The notes below the pieces were generated by a model that did not search any database, had not been told where the DNA came from, and saw only the letters and a list, made by a program, of their open reading frames with translations. A stretch of 64,000 bases of DNA from Streptomyces hayashii (GTDB taxonomy: Bacteria > Actinomycetota > Actinomycetes > Streptomycetales > Streptomycetaceae): NCBI RefSeq assembly GCF_024539815.1, contig NZ_JAHHIU010000079.1, positions 124,528-188,527 on the forward strand. The letters are read 5' to 3'. Of this stretch, positions 33,365-43,081 are shown piece by piece. The number at the start of each line of letters is the position of its first letter. The stretch's first letter is position 1. The position numbers and the translations under genes are program-made.

Positions 33365-33688
33365 TCAGCGCTTGGTCGTCTCCTCAACGACCCAGGCCAG
33401 GTAAGCACTCGATCCGCCTGTCACGGGAAGGGTGACCCACTGCGGCACCTCGTATGAGTGCCTCTCGGACACCCACGCCTCCAGCTCCGGCAGCTGGCCC
33501 ATGGTCGTCATGTACGAGATCCGCCACTCGCGCGCCGTCTCGATCTCACTCTTCCACCAGTAGACGGCGGTGAACGGCGCGTCGATGTGAGCGCCGGCTG
33601 CCAGCTTGCCCTCAACCGCGCCCCGAGCCAGTGCCTTCGCCTGGTCCTCGTCGTCGATGGTTGTCTGCGCAATCACGATGTCGGTCAT
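33365..33688 (-). CDS. cutA: CutA-type divalent-cation tolerance protein
   Basis: This 107-aa protein has the full CutA1 pattern: DIVIAQTTIDDEDQAKALA, HIDAPFTAVYWWKSEIETA (VYWWKSEIE) and YEVPQWVTLPVTGG. CutA forms trimers and is linked to metal tolerance; the exact role is unclear. The ATG at 33,688 gives the normal family length. Confidence 0.88.
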   Translation of the reverse strand: MTDIVIAQTTIDDEDQAKALARGAVEGKLAAGAHIDAPFTAVYWWKSEIETAREWRISYMTTMGQLPELEAWVSERHSYEVPQWVTLPVTGGSSAYLAWVVEETTKR

Positions 33689-33741
33689 GCCACTACCTCT
33701 CAAGCCGGGAGTACCCGACCCTATCCAGCGGCTTCCCATAG

Positions 33742-34124
33742 ATGCTTGCCGAGCGCGCCGACGCCGGCGTCCGGGTCCGCCTCTGTTTCGGTGACCCGTC
33801 CGGCAAGGCGGTCGCCGTTCGGGACGAGGAGGAAGGGACCGGCGGCACCCTCTCCGTGAAGATCAGGGCATCGCTCACCTATTACCGCAAGCTATCGGAG
33901 CCCCCGGCTGCGAGGTACGCCTGCACGACACAACCCTGTACAACAGCCTCTTCCGCTTAGACGACGCACCCCTCGTCAACCCGCACGTTTGGGGGCAACC
34001 CGCCAGCGCCAACCCCTTGTTCGAACTCCGACGCCTGAGGGACGACGGCTGGTTCGACCACTACGCCAGCAGCTTCGACGCGGTCTGGGAGACTGCAAAA
34101 CCCTGGTCACCCGAATCCTTGTAA
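33742..34124 (+). pseudogene. Frameshifted remnant of an XRE-regulator C-terminal domain
   Basis: The first frame reads ERADAGVRVRLCFGDPSG, then after SEPP the homology continues in another frame as GCEVRLHDTTLYNSLFRLDD to WETAKPWSPESL and a TAA at 34,122-34,124. Both halves match the C-terminal effector domain of a common Streptomyces XRE regulator. The break is in a CCCCC tract near 33,900-33,905. The HTH half is missing. This is a decayed gene or, less likely, a sequencing indel in the poly-C. Confidence 0.65.
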
Positions 34125-34139
34125 GGAGCACGGCCCGCG

Positions 34140-34610
34140 ATGGGACGTACGGAGTACTGGTACGACGAGAGCGCACCCAAGCCCAACACGCTGATCCCGG
34201 CGTGCAACATGCTCGCCACCCGGGAGAGTGACGGGGCGATCCTCCTACAGCGACGCCGCGACACGGGCCAGTACGCACTCCCCGGAGGAGCCATGGACAT
34301 CGGAGAACCCCCGACCCGGTGTGCAGTCCGGGAATGTAAGGAGGAGACCGGAGTCGATGTCGTCGTCATCGGGCTCCTTGGCGTCTACTCGCGCCCCGAA
34401 CACGTGGTGGCCTACACCGACGGCGAAATCCGACAGGCATACGAGGTGACCCTGATCGGACGCCCCGTCGGCGGCGAACCGACCGTCAACGACGAAGCAG
34501 ACGATGTCCGCTGGGTCCTGCCCGGCGACCTGGATTTGCACGACATCCATCCCTCGATGCGCCGACAGATCGCCCATTACCTGGACGGGACGTACCCCCA
34601 CGTCGACTGA
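34140..34610 (+). CDS. Nudix hydrolase
   Basis: This 156-aa Nudix protein has the box GGAMDIGE-x7-RECKEETGV. The Asp/Glu-rich tail WVLPGDLDLHDIHPSM is typical of ADP-ribose or nucleotide-sugar Nudix enzymes that keep house. ATG at 34,140 follows AAGGAG. It faces the HD-domain gene. Confidence 0.85.
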   Translation: MGRTEYWYDESAPKPNTLIPACNMLATRESDGAILLQRRRDTGQYALPGGAMDIGEPPTRCAVRECKEETGVDVVVIGLLGVYSRPEHVVAYTDGEIRQAYEVTLIGRPVGGEPTVNDEADDVRWVLPGDLDLHDIHPSMRRQIAHYLDGTYPHVD

Positions 34611-34625
34611 GCGCCGCGTGCTTCC

Positions 34626-35183
34626 TCACCGCTCCGCCAAGATCAGCCGGGCCTCGATCCTGCACACAGCAACTCGGAAATCCTCACCGGCCCGGCGGAT
34701 GAACCGGCCGACGACACTGTCGCGGTCGTACCGAGTGAGAATCTCCGCTATCCGGGCATCCACGGTGGTGGGGGTGCCGTCCGGTGTGGTGGTCATGTCG
34801 CAGTACGCCAGAGCGTCCACCAGTTCGCCGTTGTCATGGAGCGGGAACTCGGCCTCCAGCGCCTCCCGCAGCCCGCGCTTGTCCGCCTCCAATAGTGCGC
34901 ACGAGTGATTGGCCACCAGCCGCACCAGACGCTCGTCGGCAGACGCATGGTCGCGCAGGTAGCGGGCACCGTCCAACGGATGGAACCCTGTCGTGACCAG
35001 CGACGGCGAGTATCCGATGTCGTGCAGAATCGCTGCGGCCCACAGAAGCCTTGCCTCATCGCCCAGGATCCCTGCCAACGACTGTGCCCTTGCGGCGACA
35101 CCCTGAGCATGCGCCCAGCGCCGAGGCAGGGGCTCGGCCAGAAGAGACTCGGCCAGGTCATGTGCCCACACGGTGAGGTCCAT
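34626..35183 (-). CDS. HD-domain phosphohydrolase
   Basis: This 185-aa HD-domain protein has H24 (RRWAHAQGVA), the HD pair (AAAILHDIGYSP) and a later Asp (VDALAYCDMTT), the metal ligands of the HD fold. Such proteins hydrolyse nucleotides or related phosphates. It is convergent with the Nudix gene. Confidence 0.82.
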   Translation of the reverse strand: MDLTVWAHDLAESLLAEPLPRRWAHAQGVAARAQSLAGILGDEARLLWAAAILHDIGYSPSLVTTGFHPLDGARYLRDHASADERLVRLVANHSCALLEADKRGLREALEAEFPLHDNGELVDALAYCDMTTTPDGTPTTVDARIAEILTRYDRDSVVGRFIRRAGEDFRVAVCRIEARLILAER

Positions 35184-35274
35184 GCTCGGCAGACTATGAC
35201 GCGGGGCATGGGCCCCGACCGCTGATCAGTTGGACGTCTCAGGACGTCTCGGTGGCGTCCCAAAGGACTTGGTC

Positions 35275-35297
35275 CCATTCGCTCACGGCAGACGAGA
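35275..35297. repeat. 23-bp direct repeat, copy A
   Basis: Begins CCATTCGCTCACGGCAGACG and is repeated exactly at 35,560-35,582, 285 nt away. Confidence 0.8.
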
Positions 35298-35559
35298 CGG
35301 TGATGCAGCCCGAGGCCGGCGGTGCCCTCCGCGGCGAAGTATCAGCCAGGACAGCCGACATCGAGACAGTCAGCCGTGGCCACCGGATGCCGAGGGACCA
35401 AGGGACCGGTTTGCGCGGGGCTGGGCCGGGACGCCCACCCAGAGGGGAGGCATCGGCTGATGCAGTCACCCAGCAACTGCTCGACCAGAGCGCCGAGGAA
35501 CTGATCCAAGGGAAAGTTCGGCGCAGCCACCCGGGTTCATCAGCTGTGTGGAGATCGAT

Positions 35560-35582
35560 CCATTCGCTCACGGCAGACGAGA
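35560..35582. repeat. 23-bp direct repeat, copy B
   Basis: Identical to 35,275-35,297. Flanking sequence differs, so only this core is shared. Confidence 0.8.
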
Positions 35583-35870
35583 ATGATCCGCGAAAGAGAA
35601 CTCGGTCTGGGGCTATGAGAACGTACAACACCCCAGGTAGACAGGGCCCATGAGTGGCTCGACGGTGGCTTTGGCGAGGTGCTCGTTTTATTGCGACTGG
35701 CCCGTTCAACTTCGAGACTTCAGCCCTGGTTGCCGGGCGTAGGCTGCTGCCAACCTTTGGACCACGTGCGAGGCGCATGTTCGTCAGGCTGAGCCTGAGT
35801 CTCGATGGGCTGACGCCAAGGGCATGACTTCGAGCTCTCGGTCCTGGGCGGGCGATGGCGCAACATAGCC

Positions 35871-35902
35871 GACGATCGCCGGTTAGCCAAACCGGCGATC
35901 GT
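35871..35902. repeat. Perfect 14-bp hairpin
   Basis: GACGATCGCCGGTT-AGCC-AACCGGCGATCGTC. It may be a terminator or a recombination or replication site; no adjacent gene decides. Confidence 0.6.
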
Positions 35903-36138
35903 CCGGATCCTTGATGCTGTTCGCATACGGCTGTGCTTGGCGGTGGAGCCGTGCGGACTCAGTGGACGGGCCGCAGCAAGTTGCAGGGAGGTCATCACGC
36001 GGCCAGCACTAGTGTCCCGTAGTTCACAGCACTGTTTCTGGAGAAGCTGCGATCCCTCGTCGAGCCGACGCGGGAATCGGACTGCTGCAGTCCCGCTTTG
36101 CTCCCCAAGGTGCCGCCGCGCAAGGAAGCAAGATTTCA

Positions 36139-36906
36139 TTGATACGAACCGTCGTGATCTCCGACACCAAGATTCCCTATCAGGATGAGCGGGCAGTGCA
36201 GAGCTTGCTTACATTCCTTCGAGACTTTCAGCCGGACGAGGTTATACAGATCGGGGATCTGATGGACTACCCTGCCTCCTGTCGATGGTCGGCAGGGACG
36301 AGAGCCGAACTTGCCCTCAAAGTACGCAAAGATGGCGACAGCGCAAAACGTATGTTCCTTGCGCCGCTTCGCAAGGTTTACACGGGATCCGTGAAAGTCC
36401 TCGAAGGGAAATGCCTGGATACCCAAGTGTCGGCACTCGCGGCCGACGGCGAAGCCTTGCATTATCGGAATCTCCTGGACTTTGATGGTTTTGGTATTGA
36501 GCCAGTCAAGCCGATCTATCGGTTCGCGCCCGGATGGGGGGCAACTCACGGGCACGAGATGAAGGGTCTGAACCAGATCGCCGACCACGTTATAGCAGTC
36601 AAGGCGAGGAACGTTGGAATCTCCATCGTTACAGGGCATACACGCCGGCTTGCGCTCTCTCCGGAAACCACTGGCCTGACTGGAGATTTTCGCACTCTCT
36701 ACAATTTTGAGGTAGGTCACCTCATGGACCCGCGCAAGGCTGGCTTCCTCATGGGCCGCCGCCCCGCCAGTGGAGCGCTCGGATTCGGGCTCTTTTACAT
36801 AGAAGGGCTATCCGTCACCCCCCAGGCAGTTTCCATCCAGCCGAACGGCTCCTTCGTGGTCGAAGGAAATACCTACGGGGCCCGCTCTTGGGTCAAGGCG
36901 GCGTGA
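36139..36906 (+). CDS. Phage-type calcineurin-like phosphoesterase, metal site altered
   Basis: This 255-aa protein follows the phage metallophosphoesterase layout: ISDTKIPYQDE (9-19), QIGDLMDY (37-44), THGHEMKG and TGHTRRL. The first motif, normally D-x-H, is D9-T-K11. The GNHD motif is replaced by GKCLD (90-94). GDxxD and the later His residues are kept. Activity may be lost or changed. The TTG start has AAGGAAG about 10 nt upstream. Base composition is less GC-rich than the neighbours, as in the integrase gene. Confidence 0.68.
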   Translation: MIRTVVISDTKIPYQDERAVQSLLTFLRDFQPDEVIQIGDLMDYPASCRWSAGTRAELALKVRKDGDSAKRMFLAPLRKVYTGSVKVLEGKCLDTQVSALAADGEALHYRNLLDFDGFGIEPVKPIYRFAPGWGATHGHEMKGLNQIADHVIAVKARNVGISIVTGHTRRLALSPETTGLTGDFRTLYNFEVGHLMDPRKAGFLMGRRPASGALGFGLFYIEGLSVTPQAVSIQPNGSFVVEGNTYGARSWVKAA

Positions 36907-37168
36907 CGAATGAAGCTGCCCTAAAGTGAAGGTTGTTCAGTTACTGCTGCCGGGATACTGCGGTCCGCTCGTGGATGGAACGGATATGCGTGCGGCAATC
37001 TGGGAAGTTCAAATCGGCGGACACCAGCGGTTGTGCCAAGGACCTGGTGTGCCCACCAGTTGGTGCAGGCACTGCCGTCGTCCGGTCACGCGCGCGGTGA
37101 GGCTCGAACACCGGCACCGAGCCGCGAGGGCCGCGCATCCCGATCGCGTCGCGCATTGGGTTTTGGGG

Positions 37169-38890
37169 TCACGCGGGCCAAGGATATGCGCTGTAGGGCT
37201 TGAGTGGCGGAAGCATGGCCCGATTGCCGGACGCAACAACCTTGCCGGTTTGTGTGTCGATCAATGGCCTGGCCCACTCTTCGGCAAATTTGCGATGCAT
37301 ATCAGTTGCCAGGCCATCGAAACTTTGAAGCGGCGTGAATTCAGCCTTACCTGCGGCGATGTTGGTCGCGTGCTCGACGTACCCCTCCCCGTAGGCAGAG
37401 ATGAAGTGGTTCATCGGTCCGCTACGATCACCCCCCAAGTAGAGGCGGATGCCTAGTTTGTGCAGCAGGTCGAATCGGCTGTCCCACCGGTGGTCCGCGG
37501 CCCACCTCTGGCCGAAGGTGAGTCCAGTACCCGTGACTTCCCAGCGGTCGGCCACGAGGGGCTCCGCCTCGAGCTGAACCAACTGCGCCTCATACTCCCG
37601 CATGGTCGTGAGGATGGAGTTTGCTGCGGTGCCCCCCGGGGGGAGGTCAACCAAATGTTGGGCGAGGTTGTCAATACCCTGTCGTAGATTGGCGATCTCG
37701 TCTGTGTGATCCTTTCCGGGAATGAATGTTTTCTCTTCGATCTCTACGTTCTCGAGCTGCTCGAGGAAAACAGCTTCAAGCCGTTGAGTAATGAATCCCA
37801 ATGGCCAGGTCGTGCGGTGCTCGCAGGGATTGTTGCGGGCAATGGAGCGGCACCTCATGTAGTAATAAGTGTGCTCGCGAATGGCGCCGTCCTTGAGTCT
37901 CCTCTTGTTACGTGCCGTTGAAGAGTGCATGGGCTCCCCGCACCAGCAGTACACGAGGCCCGTCATCGGGTTGGCTGTCTCGGGAAGCTTGTCGAATCCG
38001 TTGGTCGCAATCACGGCTTGCAGCTTGTCGAACTCGGACTTCGAGACGATGGGCTTGGCCCACTGGACTGGCAATCCGTTACGCTGTCGCACTTTCCCGT
38101 CTTGTATCGAAAGCCCCATGATCGTTGGCCGTGTGAGGATGGCCTTCAGCATGGTGTGCTGCCACTTGAGGCGCGGATTCACCTTGGTGGAGACGCCTTC
38201 TCTGCCAAGCGTGAGATTGGTTCGAATCTGGTGATTGCGGGGGGTGTCGATGCCTCGTTTGTTCCAGTCGCGTGCGATCTGGTTGAGCCTCCACCCCTTG
38301 TTGACCATGCGATCATAAGCCTCGCGCACCAACGGGGCAGTCACGGGATCCTGGATCAGTCGAAAACGCGGCTTACCCTCCTTCTCGTCTATGAGCCGCT
38401 CAGCGCGATACCCGAAGGGCCACTGTCCACCTGGCCAGAAGTCGTGTGCTCGATAATGCTCGAGCTGCTTGTGCTTTTTGGTGATCACGTCATTGCGGTA
38501 GTTGGCCGCCTGAGCAGCCTTGAAGCCAGCTATGACGCGTCCGTTGGGCGTCGTGAGGTCGAGGCCGGGATCGTCGAGAACGATCACATTCTTCTTGTTT
38601 GACTGCAGGAAGGCAACAAACCCCCACCAATGCAGGTCATCCCGGGTGATTCGGTCTTGGGTGGTGAACATCAGTGCGTCCCATGTGGCTAGCAGCGGTT
38701 CTCTGAGCCACTCGCCGAGGCTGGGGCGTTTGTCTAGGTTCACGGCACCGGAGACGCAGGAGTCCTCCACGTCGCCAACGACTTCGTATCTCGCCTTGGC
38801 TGCGGCATCCGAGAGGGCCTCGTCCTGGGCAGCCAATGCCGACGACTGCTCTGTGTCGCGGCTGATGCGCCGCACTTTCACGACCCGCAT
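37169..38890 (-). CDS. Large serine integrase (site-specific recombinase)
   Basis: This 573-aa serine recombinase has an N-terminal resolvase catalytic domain with Ser10 (RRISRDTEQSS), TQDRITRD carrying the conserved Arg, a recombinase domain (about 150-260), a zinc-ribbon domain (YCWCGEPMHSS through RCRS and a later Cys) and a coiled-coil segment with LEQLENVEIEE. It should integrate and excise an element between attP and attB. It reads leftward and starts about 50 nt from the predicted att junction, the usual place for an integrase. Codon use is less GC-biased than in the core genes. Confidence 0.92.
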   Translation of the reverse strand: MRVVKVRRISRDTEQSSALAAQDEALSDAAAKARYEVVGDVEDSCVSGAVNLDKRPSLGEWLREPLLATWDALMFTTQDRITRDDLHWWGFVAFLQSNKKNVIVLDDPGLDLTTPNGRVIAGFKAAQAANYRNDVITKKHKQLEHYRAHDFWPGGQWPFGYRAERLIDEKEGKPRFRLIQDPVTAPLVREAYDRMVNKGWRLNQIARDWNKRGIDTPRNHQIRTNLTLGREGVSTKVNPRLKWQHTMLKAILTRPTIMGLSIQDGKVRQRNGLPVQWAKPIVSKSEFDKLQAVIATNGFDKLPETANPMTGLVYCWCGEPMHSSTARNKRRLKDGAIREHTYYYMRCRSIARNNPCEHRTTWPLGFITQRLEAVFLEQLENVEIEEKTFIPGKDHTDEIANLRQGIDNLAQHLVDLPPGGTAANSILTTMREYEAQLVQLEAEPLVADRWEVTGTGLTFGQRWAADHRWDSRFDLLHKLGIRLYLGGDRSGPMNHFISAYGEGYVEHATNIAAGKAEFTPLQSFDGLATDMHRKFAEEWARPLIDTQTGKVVASGNRAMLPPLKPYSAYPWPA

Positions 38891-39147
38891 GATGCCTTGT
38901 TCCCGATCCTTGATTCGCGCAGTATTTGTGAGTTTAGCAGATTCGACCCGTCGAACCCGGCGATCACCGTGCCGACCAGCTCACCGTCCTGCTCGGCCAG
39001 GATGAGCGCCTGCGGGTCGCGGGCGACCAGTCGCTCCACGCCGCTGCGGTCGTCGCTGATGCTCGTGCCCTCGGCGGCCGTCTTCCAGAAGGCCAGCACG
39101 GTGTCCAGGTCATCGGGTGTCGCGGCCCGTATTCGCAGATCAGACAT
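38878..39147 (-). pseudogene. GNAT acetyltransferase gene interrupted by the element
   Basis: The first 66 or so codons (to AGFDG, near 38,950) encode the N-terminal half of a GNAT N-acetyltransferase (RIRAATPDDLDTVLAFW, ALILAEQDGELVGTVIAGFDG). The acetyl-CoA-binding motif that should follow (R/Q-x-x-G-x-G/A) is missing; the frame instead reads about 23 unrelated residues of element DNA. The 3' half should lie at the other end of the element. The original function is unlikely to remain. Confidence 0.75.
38942..38955. other. Predicted integrase attachment core at the element border
   Basis: TTCGAC-CC-GTCGAA is a 6-bp inverted repeat around a central dinucleotide (38,948-38,949), the form expected for a serine-integrase crossover site. 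GNAT homology stops exactly here and integrase-side DNA begins. The matching site at the other end is outside the window. Confidence 0.55.
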
Positions 39148-39231
39148 GCGTCGATCCCATCACGGGCGGGCCGTCCGGACACGGAATTCCGCCATCCGGA
39201 CGGCCCGCCCACGCCGCCGCGGGCCGGGTGC

Positions 39232-41799
39232 TCAGTCGTGCGCGATCGCGGCCAGCACGTTCAGCCGGGACGCGCGCAGCGCGGGCAGCAGCGCCGCGAC
39301 GACGCCGACGACCGCCGAGCCCACCACGACCGCCACGATCGTGCCCCACGGGACGGCCAGGGCCTTCATGCCCTGCAACTCCAGCACCTGCTGAATGCAC
39401 ACGCCCCACACCAGGCCGAGCGCCAGACCCAGCACCGCGCCGAACACCGCGATCACCACCGACTCCAGCCGGATCATCCGGCGCAACTGCCGTCGGCCCA
39501 GCCCGATGGCGCGCAGCAGCCCGATCTCCCGGGTCCGCTCCACCACCGACAGGGCCAGCGTGTTGACGACGCCGAGCACCGCGATGACGATCGCCAGCCC
39601 GAGCAGCGCGTACACCAGGTAGAGGAGCACGGCGATCTGGTCGTGCACGAGTTTCTTGTAGTCGGCCTGGTCACGGACCTGCACCTGCGGGTACGCGTCC
39701 AGGGTCTTCTCAAGACGCGGACGCAGCCCGTCCGCGTCGGTGCCGGGGCGCGCGTTGACGTAGAGCGCGATGTCCTGTCCGCCGGGCACGTACTTCTCGA
39801 CGGTCGCGATCCCGAAGAACAGCCCGCCCTGGGCGCCGAACCCGTCGGCCGCGTCCTGGTCGGTGAGCGCGCCCACCTTCAGCGACGCCGTCCGGTCGCC
39901 GGGGAACTCCACCGGGAGCACGCTGCCGAGCCGCACCCCATGGTCGCGGGCGAAGTCCACGTCCATGCCGACGGCCCCGTCGGCCAGCGCGGCCGCGGTG
40001 TCGCCCTCGGCGTAGACGACGTGCGCGACGTCGTCGACCCCGTCGTCGTAGCCGCTGGCGGTCGTCTCCACGCGTTTGCCGTCCGGCAGCCGCACGGCGA
40101 CCGGCGCGAACCGCTGGCGTACGACCAGGCCGACGCCCTCGGTGCCGCGCACCGCGTCCGTGACCTCCGAGGAGAACGGGACGTAGTTGGAGCTCTGGAC
40201 GACGTAGTCGGCGCCCAGCGTCTTGTCGATCTGCTGGTCGAACGACTTCGACATGGAGGCGCTCGCCACCGACATCCCGCCCACCAGGGCGAGGCCCACC
40301 ATCAGCGCGGCCGCCGTGGCGCCCGTGCGGCGCGGGTTGCGCAGGGCGTTGCGCTGGCTCATCCGGCCGACGGACCCGAACAGCGCGGGGAAGGCGCCGC
40401 CCAGCACCCTGATCACCGGCCGGACCAGGAGCGGTCCCGCGATGACGGTGGCGAGCAGGGTGAGCACCACGCCCAGCCCCAGCAGGGAAGCCGCCGACGC
40501 CGTCTTCGTGGAGGCCGCGCAGCCCGCGAGCGCCGCGGCGCCGAGCGCACCGACGACCGCGCCCACCACGGCACGCACCTTCAGCGGCCGGCCGACTCCC
40601 GCGACGTCGGCGTCCGCGAGGGCCGCCATCGGCGACACGGTCGCCGCGCGCCGGGCGGGCAGATAGGCCGCCACGAAGGTGACGCCGACGCCGACGACGT
40701 ACGACGACACCGGGGTCGGCCAGGCGACGACCATCTCCGTGGTCTTCAGGTTCATGCCGAAGGCGCTCATCAGCTTGATCAGCCCGAACGCGAGGCCGAT
40801 GCCGGCGGCCAGGCCCAGCGTGGAGCCGACCAGGCCCAGCAGCACCGCCTCGGTGAGCACCGAGCGGCGCACCTGGCGGCGGTCGGCGCCCAGGGCGCGC
40901 AGCAGGCCCAGCTCCCGGGTGCGCTGGGCGATCAGCATCGAGAACGTGTTGACGATCAGGAACACGCCGACGAGGACCGCGATCCCGGCGAAGCCGAGCA
41001 TCACGTACTTGATGACGTCGAGGAAGCCGCCGAGCGCCTCCGCGGACGACTTCGCCTGCTCGTCGGCCGTCTTGACCTCGTAGGGCCCGGCGCCGACGGC
41101 GGCGGCCACACGCTTCTTGAGCACAGCGTCGCTCGTGCCCGCGGCCGCGTCGACGGAGATGCTCGTGGCCTTGTCGGCCGCGCCCAGCAGCTTCGTGGCG
41201 GCCGTCTCGGGGGCCAGATAGACCAGGGCCGCGCCGGGGTTGGTGGTGGTGAAGGTGGCGATGCCGACGACCTCGACCTTGAACGAGCCCGGCTGGGCCA
41301 TCACGGTGAGCGTGTCGCCGATCGCCACGTGCTTGCGGTCGGCCGTGCCGGAGTCCAGCATCGCCTCGCCCGCGCCCCGCGGGGCGTGCCCCGAGGTCAG
41401 CTTCACCGGGCTGCGGTGGGTGAGGAACCAGTCCGTGGCGATGGTCGGCGCGCCCGTGGTCGGCCCCACGGACTTGTTCCCGGCGTCGACGACGGTGATG
41501 TTCTGGACGCTGACGTCCGCGTGGGCGGCGGCCACGCCGGGCACGCCGGCCAGCCGCCGCGCGAGCGAGGCGGGCACGGTCTGCACCGCGCCGGTCGGCA
41601 CGGACGAGGTCAGGTCCTCCTTCGGCTGGACCGTGACGTCCGGGGCCGTCGACGCGAAGAGCCGGTCGAAGGTGCGTGTCACGGTGTCGGAGAAGATCAG
41701 ACTGCCCGCGACGAACGCCACCGACAGGACGACGGCGAGCGCGGACAGCAGCAGCCGTCCCTTGTGCGCGAGGAAGCTTCTGAGCGTGGCCTTCAGCAC
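39232..41799 (-). CDS. ABC transporter permease, FtsX/MacB type
   Basis: This 855-aa permease has two FtsX modules. A first membrane helix (about 12-32) precedes a large extracytoplasmic domain, then three helices (about 265-390), then the pattern repeats with a helix near 490 and three helices at 745-845. The order fits exporters of the LolCDE/MacB group acting on lipoproteins, peptides or envelope substrates. GTG start with GGGAGAAG upstream, 4 nt after the ATPase stop. Confidence 0.9.
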   Translation of the reverse strand: MLKATLRSFLAHKGRLLLSALAVVLSVAFVAGSLIFSDTVTRTFDRLFASTAPDVTVQPKEDLTSSVPTGAVQTVPASLARRLAGVPGVAAAHADVSVQNITVVDAGNKSVGPTTGAPTIATDWFLTHRSPVKLTSGHAPRGAGEAMLDSGTADRKHVAIGDTLTVMAQPGSFKVEVVGIATFTTTNPGAALVYLAPETAATKLLGAADKATSISVDAAAGTSDAVLKKRVAAAVGAGPYEVKTADEQAKSSAEALGGFLDVIKYVMLGFAGIAVLVGVFLIVNTFSMLIAQRTRELGLLRALGADRRQVRRSVLTEAVLLGLVGSTLGLAAGIGLAFGLIKLMSAFGMNLKTTEMVVAWPTPVSSYVVGVGVTFVAAYLPARRAATVSPMAALADADVAGVGRPLKVRAVVGAVVGALGAAALAGCAASTKTASAASLLGLGVVLTLLATVIAGPLLVRPVIRVLGGAFPALFGSVGRMSQRNALRNPRRTGATAAALMVGLALVGGMSVASASMSKSFDQQIDKTLGADYVVQSSNYVPFSSEVTDAVRGTEGVGLVVRQRFAPVAVRLPDGKRVETTASGYDDGVDDVAHVVYAEGDTAAALADGAVGMDVDFARDHGVRLGSVLPVEFPGDRTASLKVGALTDQDAADGFGAQGGLFFGIATVEKYVPGGQDIALYVNARPGTDADGLRPRLEKTLDAYPQVQVRDQADYKKLVHDQIAVLLYLVYALLGLAIVIAVLGVVNTLALSVVERTREIGLLRAIGLGRRQLRRMIRLESVVIAVFGAVLGLALGLVWGVCIQQVLELQGMKALAVPWGTIVAVVVGSAVVGVVAALLPALRASRLNVLAAIAHD

Positions 41800-41803
41800 C
41801 GGA

Positions 41804-42649
41804 TCACTTCTCCCCGGAGCCCGCGCCGACGGCGGCGGGACCGCCGCCGTCCCCGCCCTCGCCGTCGAACTGCGCGCGGATCACGTCGAACCGTTTCATC
41901 CGCTCCAGCACCGCCTCGGCCGTGGGCCGCTGCGTCTCGTCCACGATCCGCCCGTCGGCGAGGAAGAGCACCAGGTCGGAGTGGGCCGCGGCGCCCGGGT
42001 CGTGGGTGACCATGACGACGGTCTGGCCCAGGGCGTCGACGGCCTCGCGCAGGAACGAGAGGACCTCCAGCCCGGCCCGCGAGTCGAGGTTGCCGGTCGG
42101 CTCGTCGGCGAAGATCAGTTCGGGGCGGGAGGCGAGCGCGCGGGCGCACGCCACGCGCTGCTGCTGACCGCCGGACAGCTGTGAGGGCCGGTGCTTCAGC
42201 CGGTCCCGCAGGCCCAGCGTGTCGATGACCTGGTCCAGCCACTTCTGGTCGGGCTTCTGGCCCGCGATGTCCATCGGCAGGGTGATGTTCTCCGCCGCGT
42301 TCAGCGTCGGGATCAGGTTGAAGGACTGGAACATGAACCCGATCCGGTCCCGCCGCAGCCGGGTCAGCTCCCGGTCCTTCAGACCGGTGATCTCGGTGTC
42401 GCCCAGCCACACCTGACCGGCCGAGACGGTGTCCAGGCCCGCCAGGCAGTGCATCAGGGTGGACTTCCCGGACCCGGACGGCCCCATGACGGCGGTGAAG
42501 CGGCCGCGCGCGATGTCCACGTCCACGGCGTCCAGCGCGAGCACCGTGGTCTCGCCGGAGCCGTACGCCTTGGTCAGACCTCGGGCGCGGGCCGCGATCC
42601 CGTGGGCCGCGGCCGGCCCGGGGACGTGCTCCGCAGCAGGTGTGGACAA
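41804..42649 (-). CDS. ABC transporter ATP-binding protein, LolD/MacB type
   Basis: This 281-aa ATPase has Walker [10 protein letters not shown], signature [15 protein letters not shown] and Walker [14 protein letters not shown], the LolD/FtsE-MacB subgroup. It partners with the permease that follows. TTG at 42,649 is chosen because GAGGAGGC precedes it; longer frames are Arg-rich and lack support. A C-terminal Gly-rich tail is low complexity. Confidence 0.9.
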   Translation of the reverse strand: MSTPAAEHVPGPAAAHGIAARARGLTKAYGSGETTVLALDAVDVDIARGRFTAVMGPSGSGKSTLMHCLAGLDTVSAGQVWLGDTEITGLKDRELTRLRRDRIGFMFQSFNLIPTLNAAENITLPMDIAGQKPDQKWLDQVIDTLGLRDRLKHRPSQLSGGQQQRVACARALASRPELIFADEPTGNLDSRAGLEVLSFLREAVDALGQTVVMVTHDPGAAAHSDLVLFLADGRIVDETQRPTAEAVLERMKRFDVIRAQFDGEGGDGGGPAAVGAGSGEK

Positions 42650-42810
42650 GGCTGCCTCCTCGCTCGGTGGACGTGCTGACTTGGACGTGCCGACTACGAA
42701 ACGATGACTGTGCCTGGCCGAGCGTAGTGTGACCGGGCGCACAGCCGGTATCCCTTTTCGACCGCCGGCCGCCCTTGCCGCTGCTAGCACTCCGGCGCTA
42801 GCTTCGAGGT

Positions 42811-43077
42811 ATGGCGAAGACCCAGCTGAACGTACGCGTCGACGAGGGCACGGCCCAGGTCGCCCGCGAGCGCGCCACGGCTCGCGGCATGAGCGTCAAC
42901 CGCTATATAGAAGAGCTGGTCAGACAGGACGCCGGGGAGATCGGCCATACGTTCGTCGAGGCCGCCGGCGACTTCATGAAGCAGTACGAGGCACTCTTCG
43001 CCGAAGAGTTCGGCGCGGAACGCGAGGGCCGTGCGGGCACGGCGCACGAGGCCGGCACGCGCGAAGGTCGCCGCTGA
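42811..43077 (+). CDS. Ribbon-helix-helix antitoxin-like protein
   Basis: This 88-aa protein starts with an RHH DNA-binding motif (KTQLNVRVDEGTAQVARERA) and has an acidic C-terminal half for toxin binding. It is followed 4 nt later by the Doc-like gene, so it is the antitoxin of that pair and likely represses the operon. Confidence 0.78.
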   Translation: MAKTQLNVRVDEGTAQVARERATARGMSVNRYIEELVRQDAGEIGHTFVEAAGDFMKQYEALFAEEFGAEREGRAGTAHEAGTREGRR

Positions 43078-43081
43078 TCCC

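Larger units (their letters stand above)
35184..36138. other. Degraded non-coding stretch near the integrase
   Basis: About 955 nt without a convincing gene. It contains a 23-bp direct repeat (35,275 and 35,560) and a perfect 14-bp hairpin (35,871-35,902). Leftward frames across the repeats share a SSAVSEW string, so the copies may be duplicated gene ends. The mixture suggests decayed mobile DNA, but no transposase domain is visible. Confidence 0.45.

Noticed and set aside
35239..35778. Leftward frame of 179 codons in the degraded stretch
   Set aside because: It spans both copies of the 23-bp repeat, which gives it two SSAVSEW strings, but there is no domain or good start.
35871..35902. CRISPR-like or origin repeat
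   Set aside because: Only one hairpin, with no spacer array and no DnaA-box-like repeats nearby.
39238..42009. Rightward frame of 923 codons
   Set aside because: Antisense to the ABC permease and ATPase. The product is a His/Arg/Gln-rich string.
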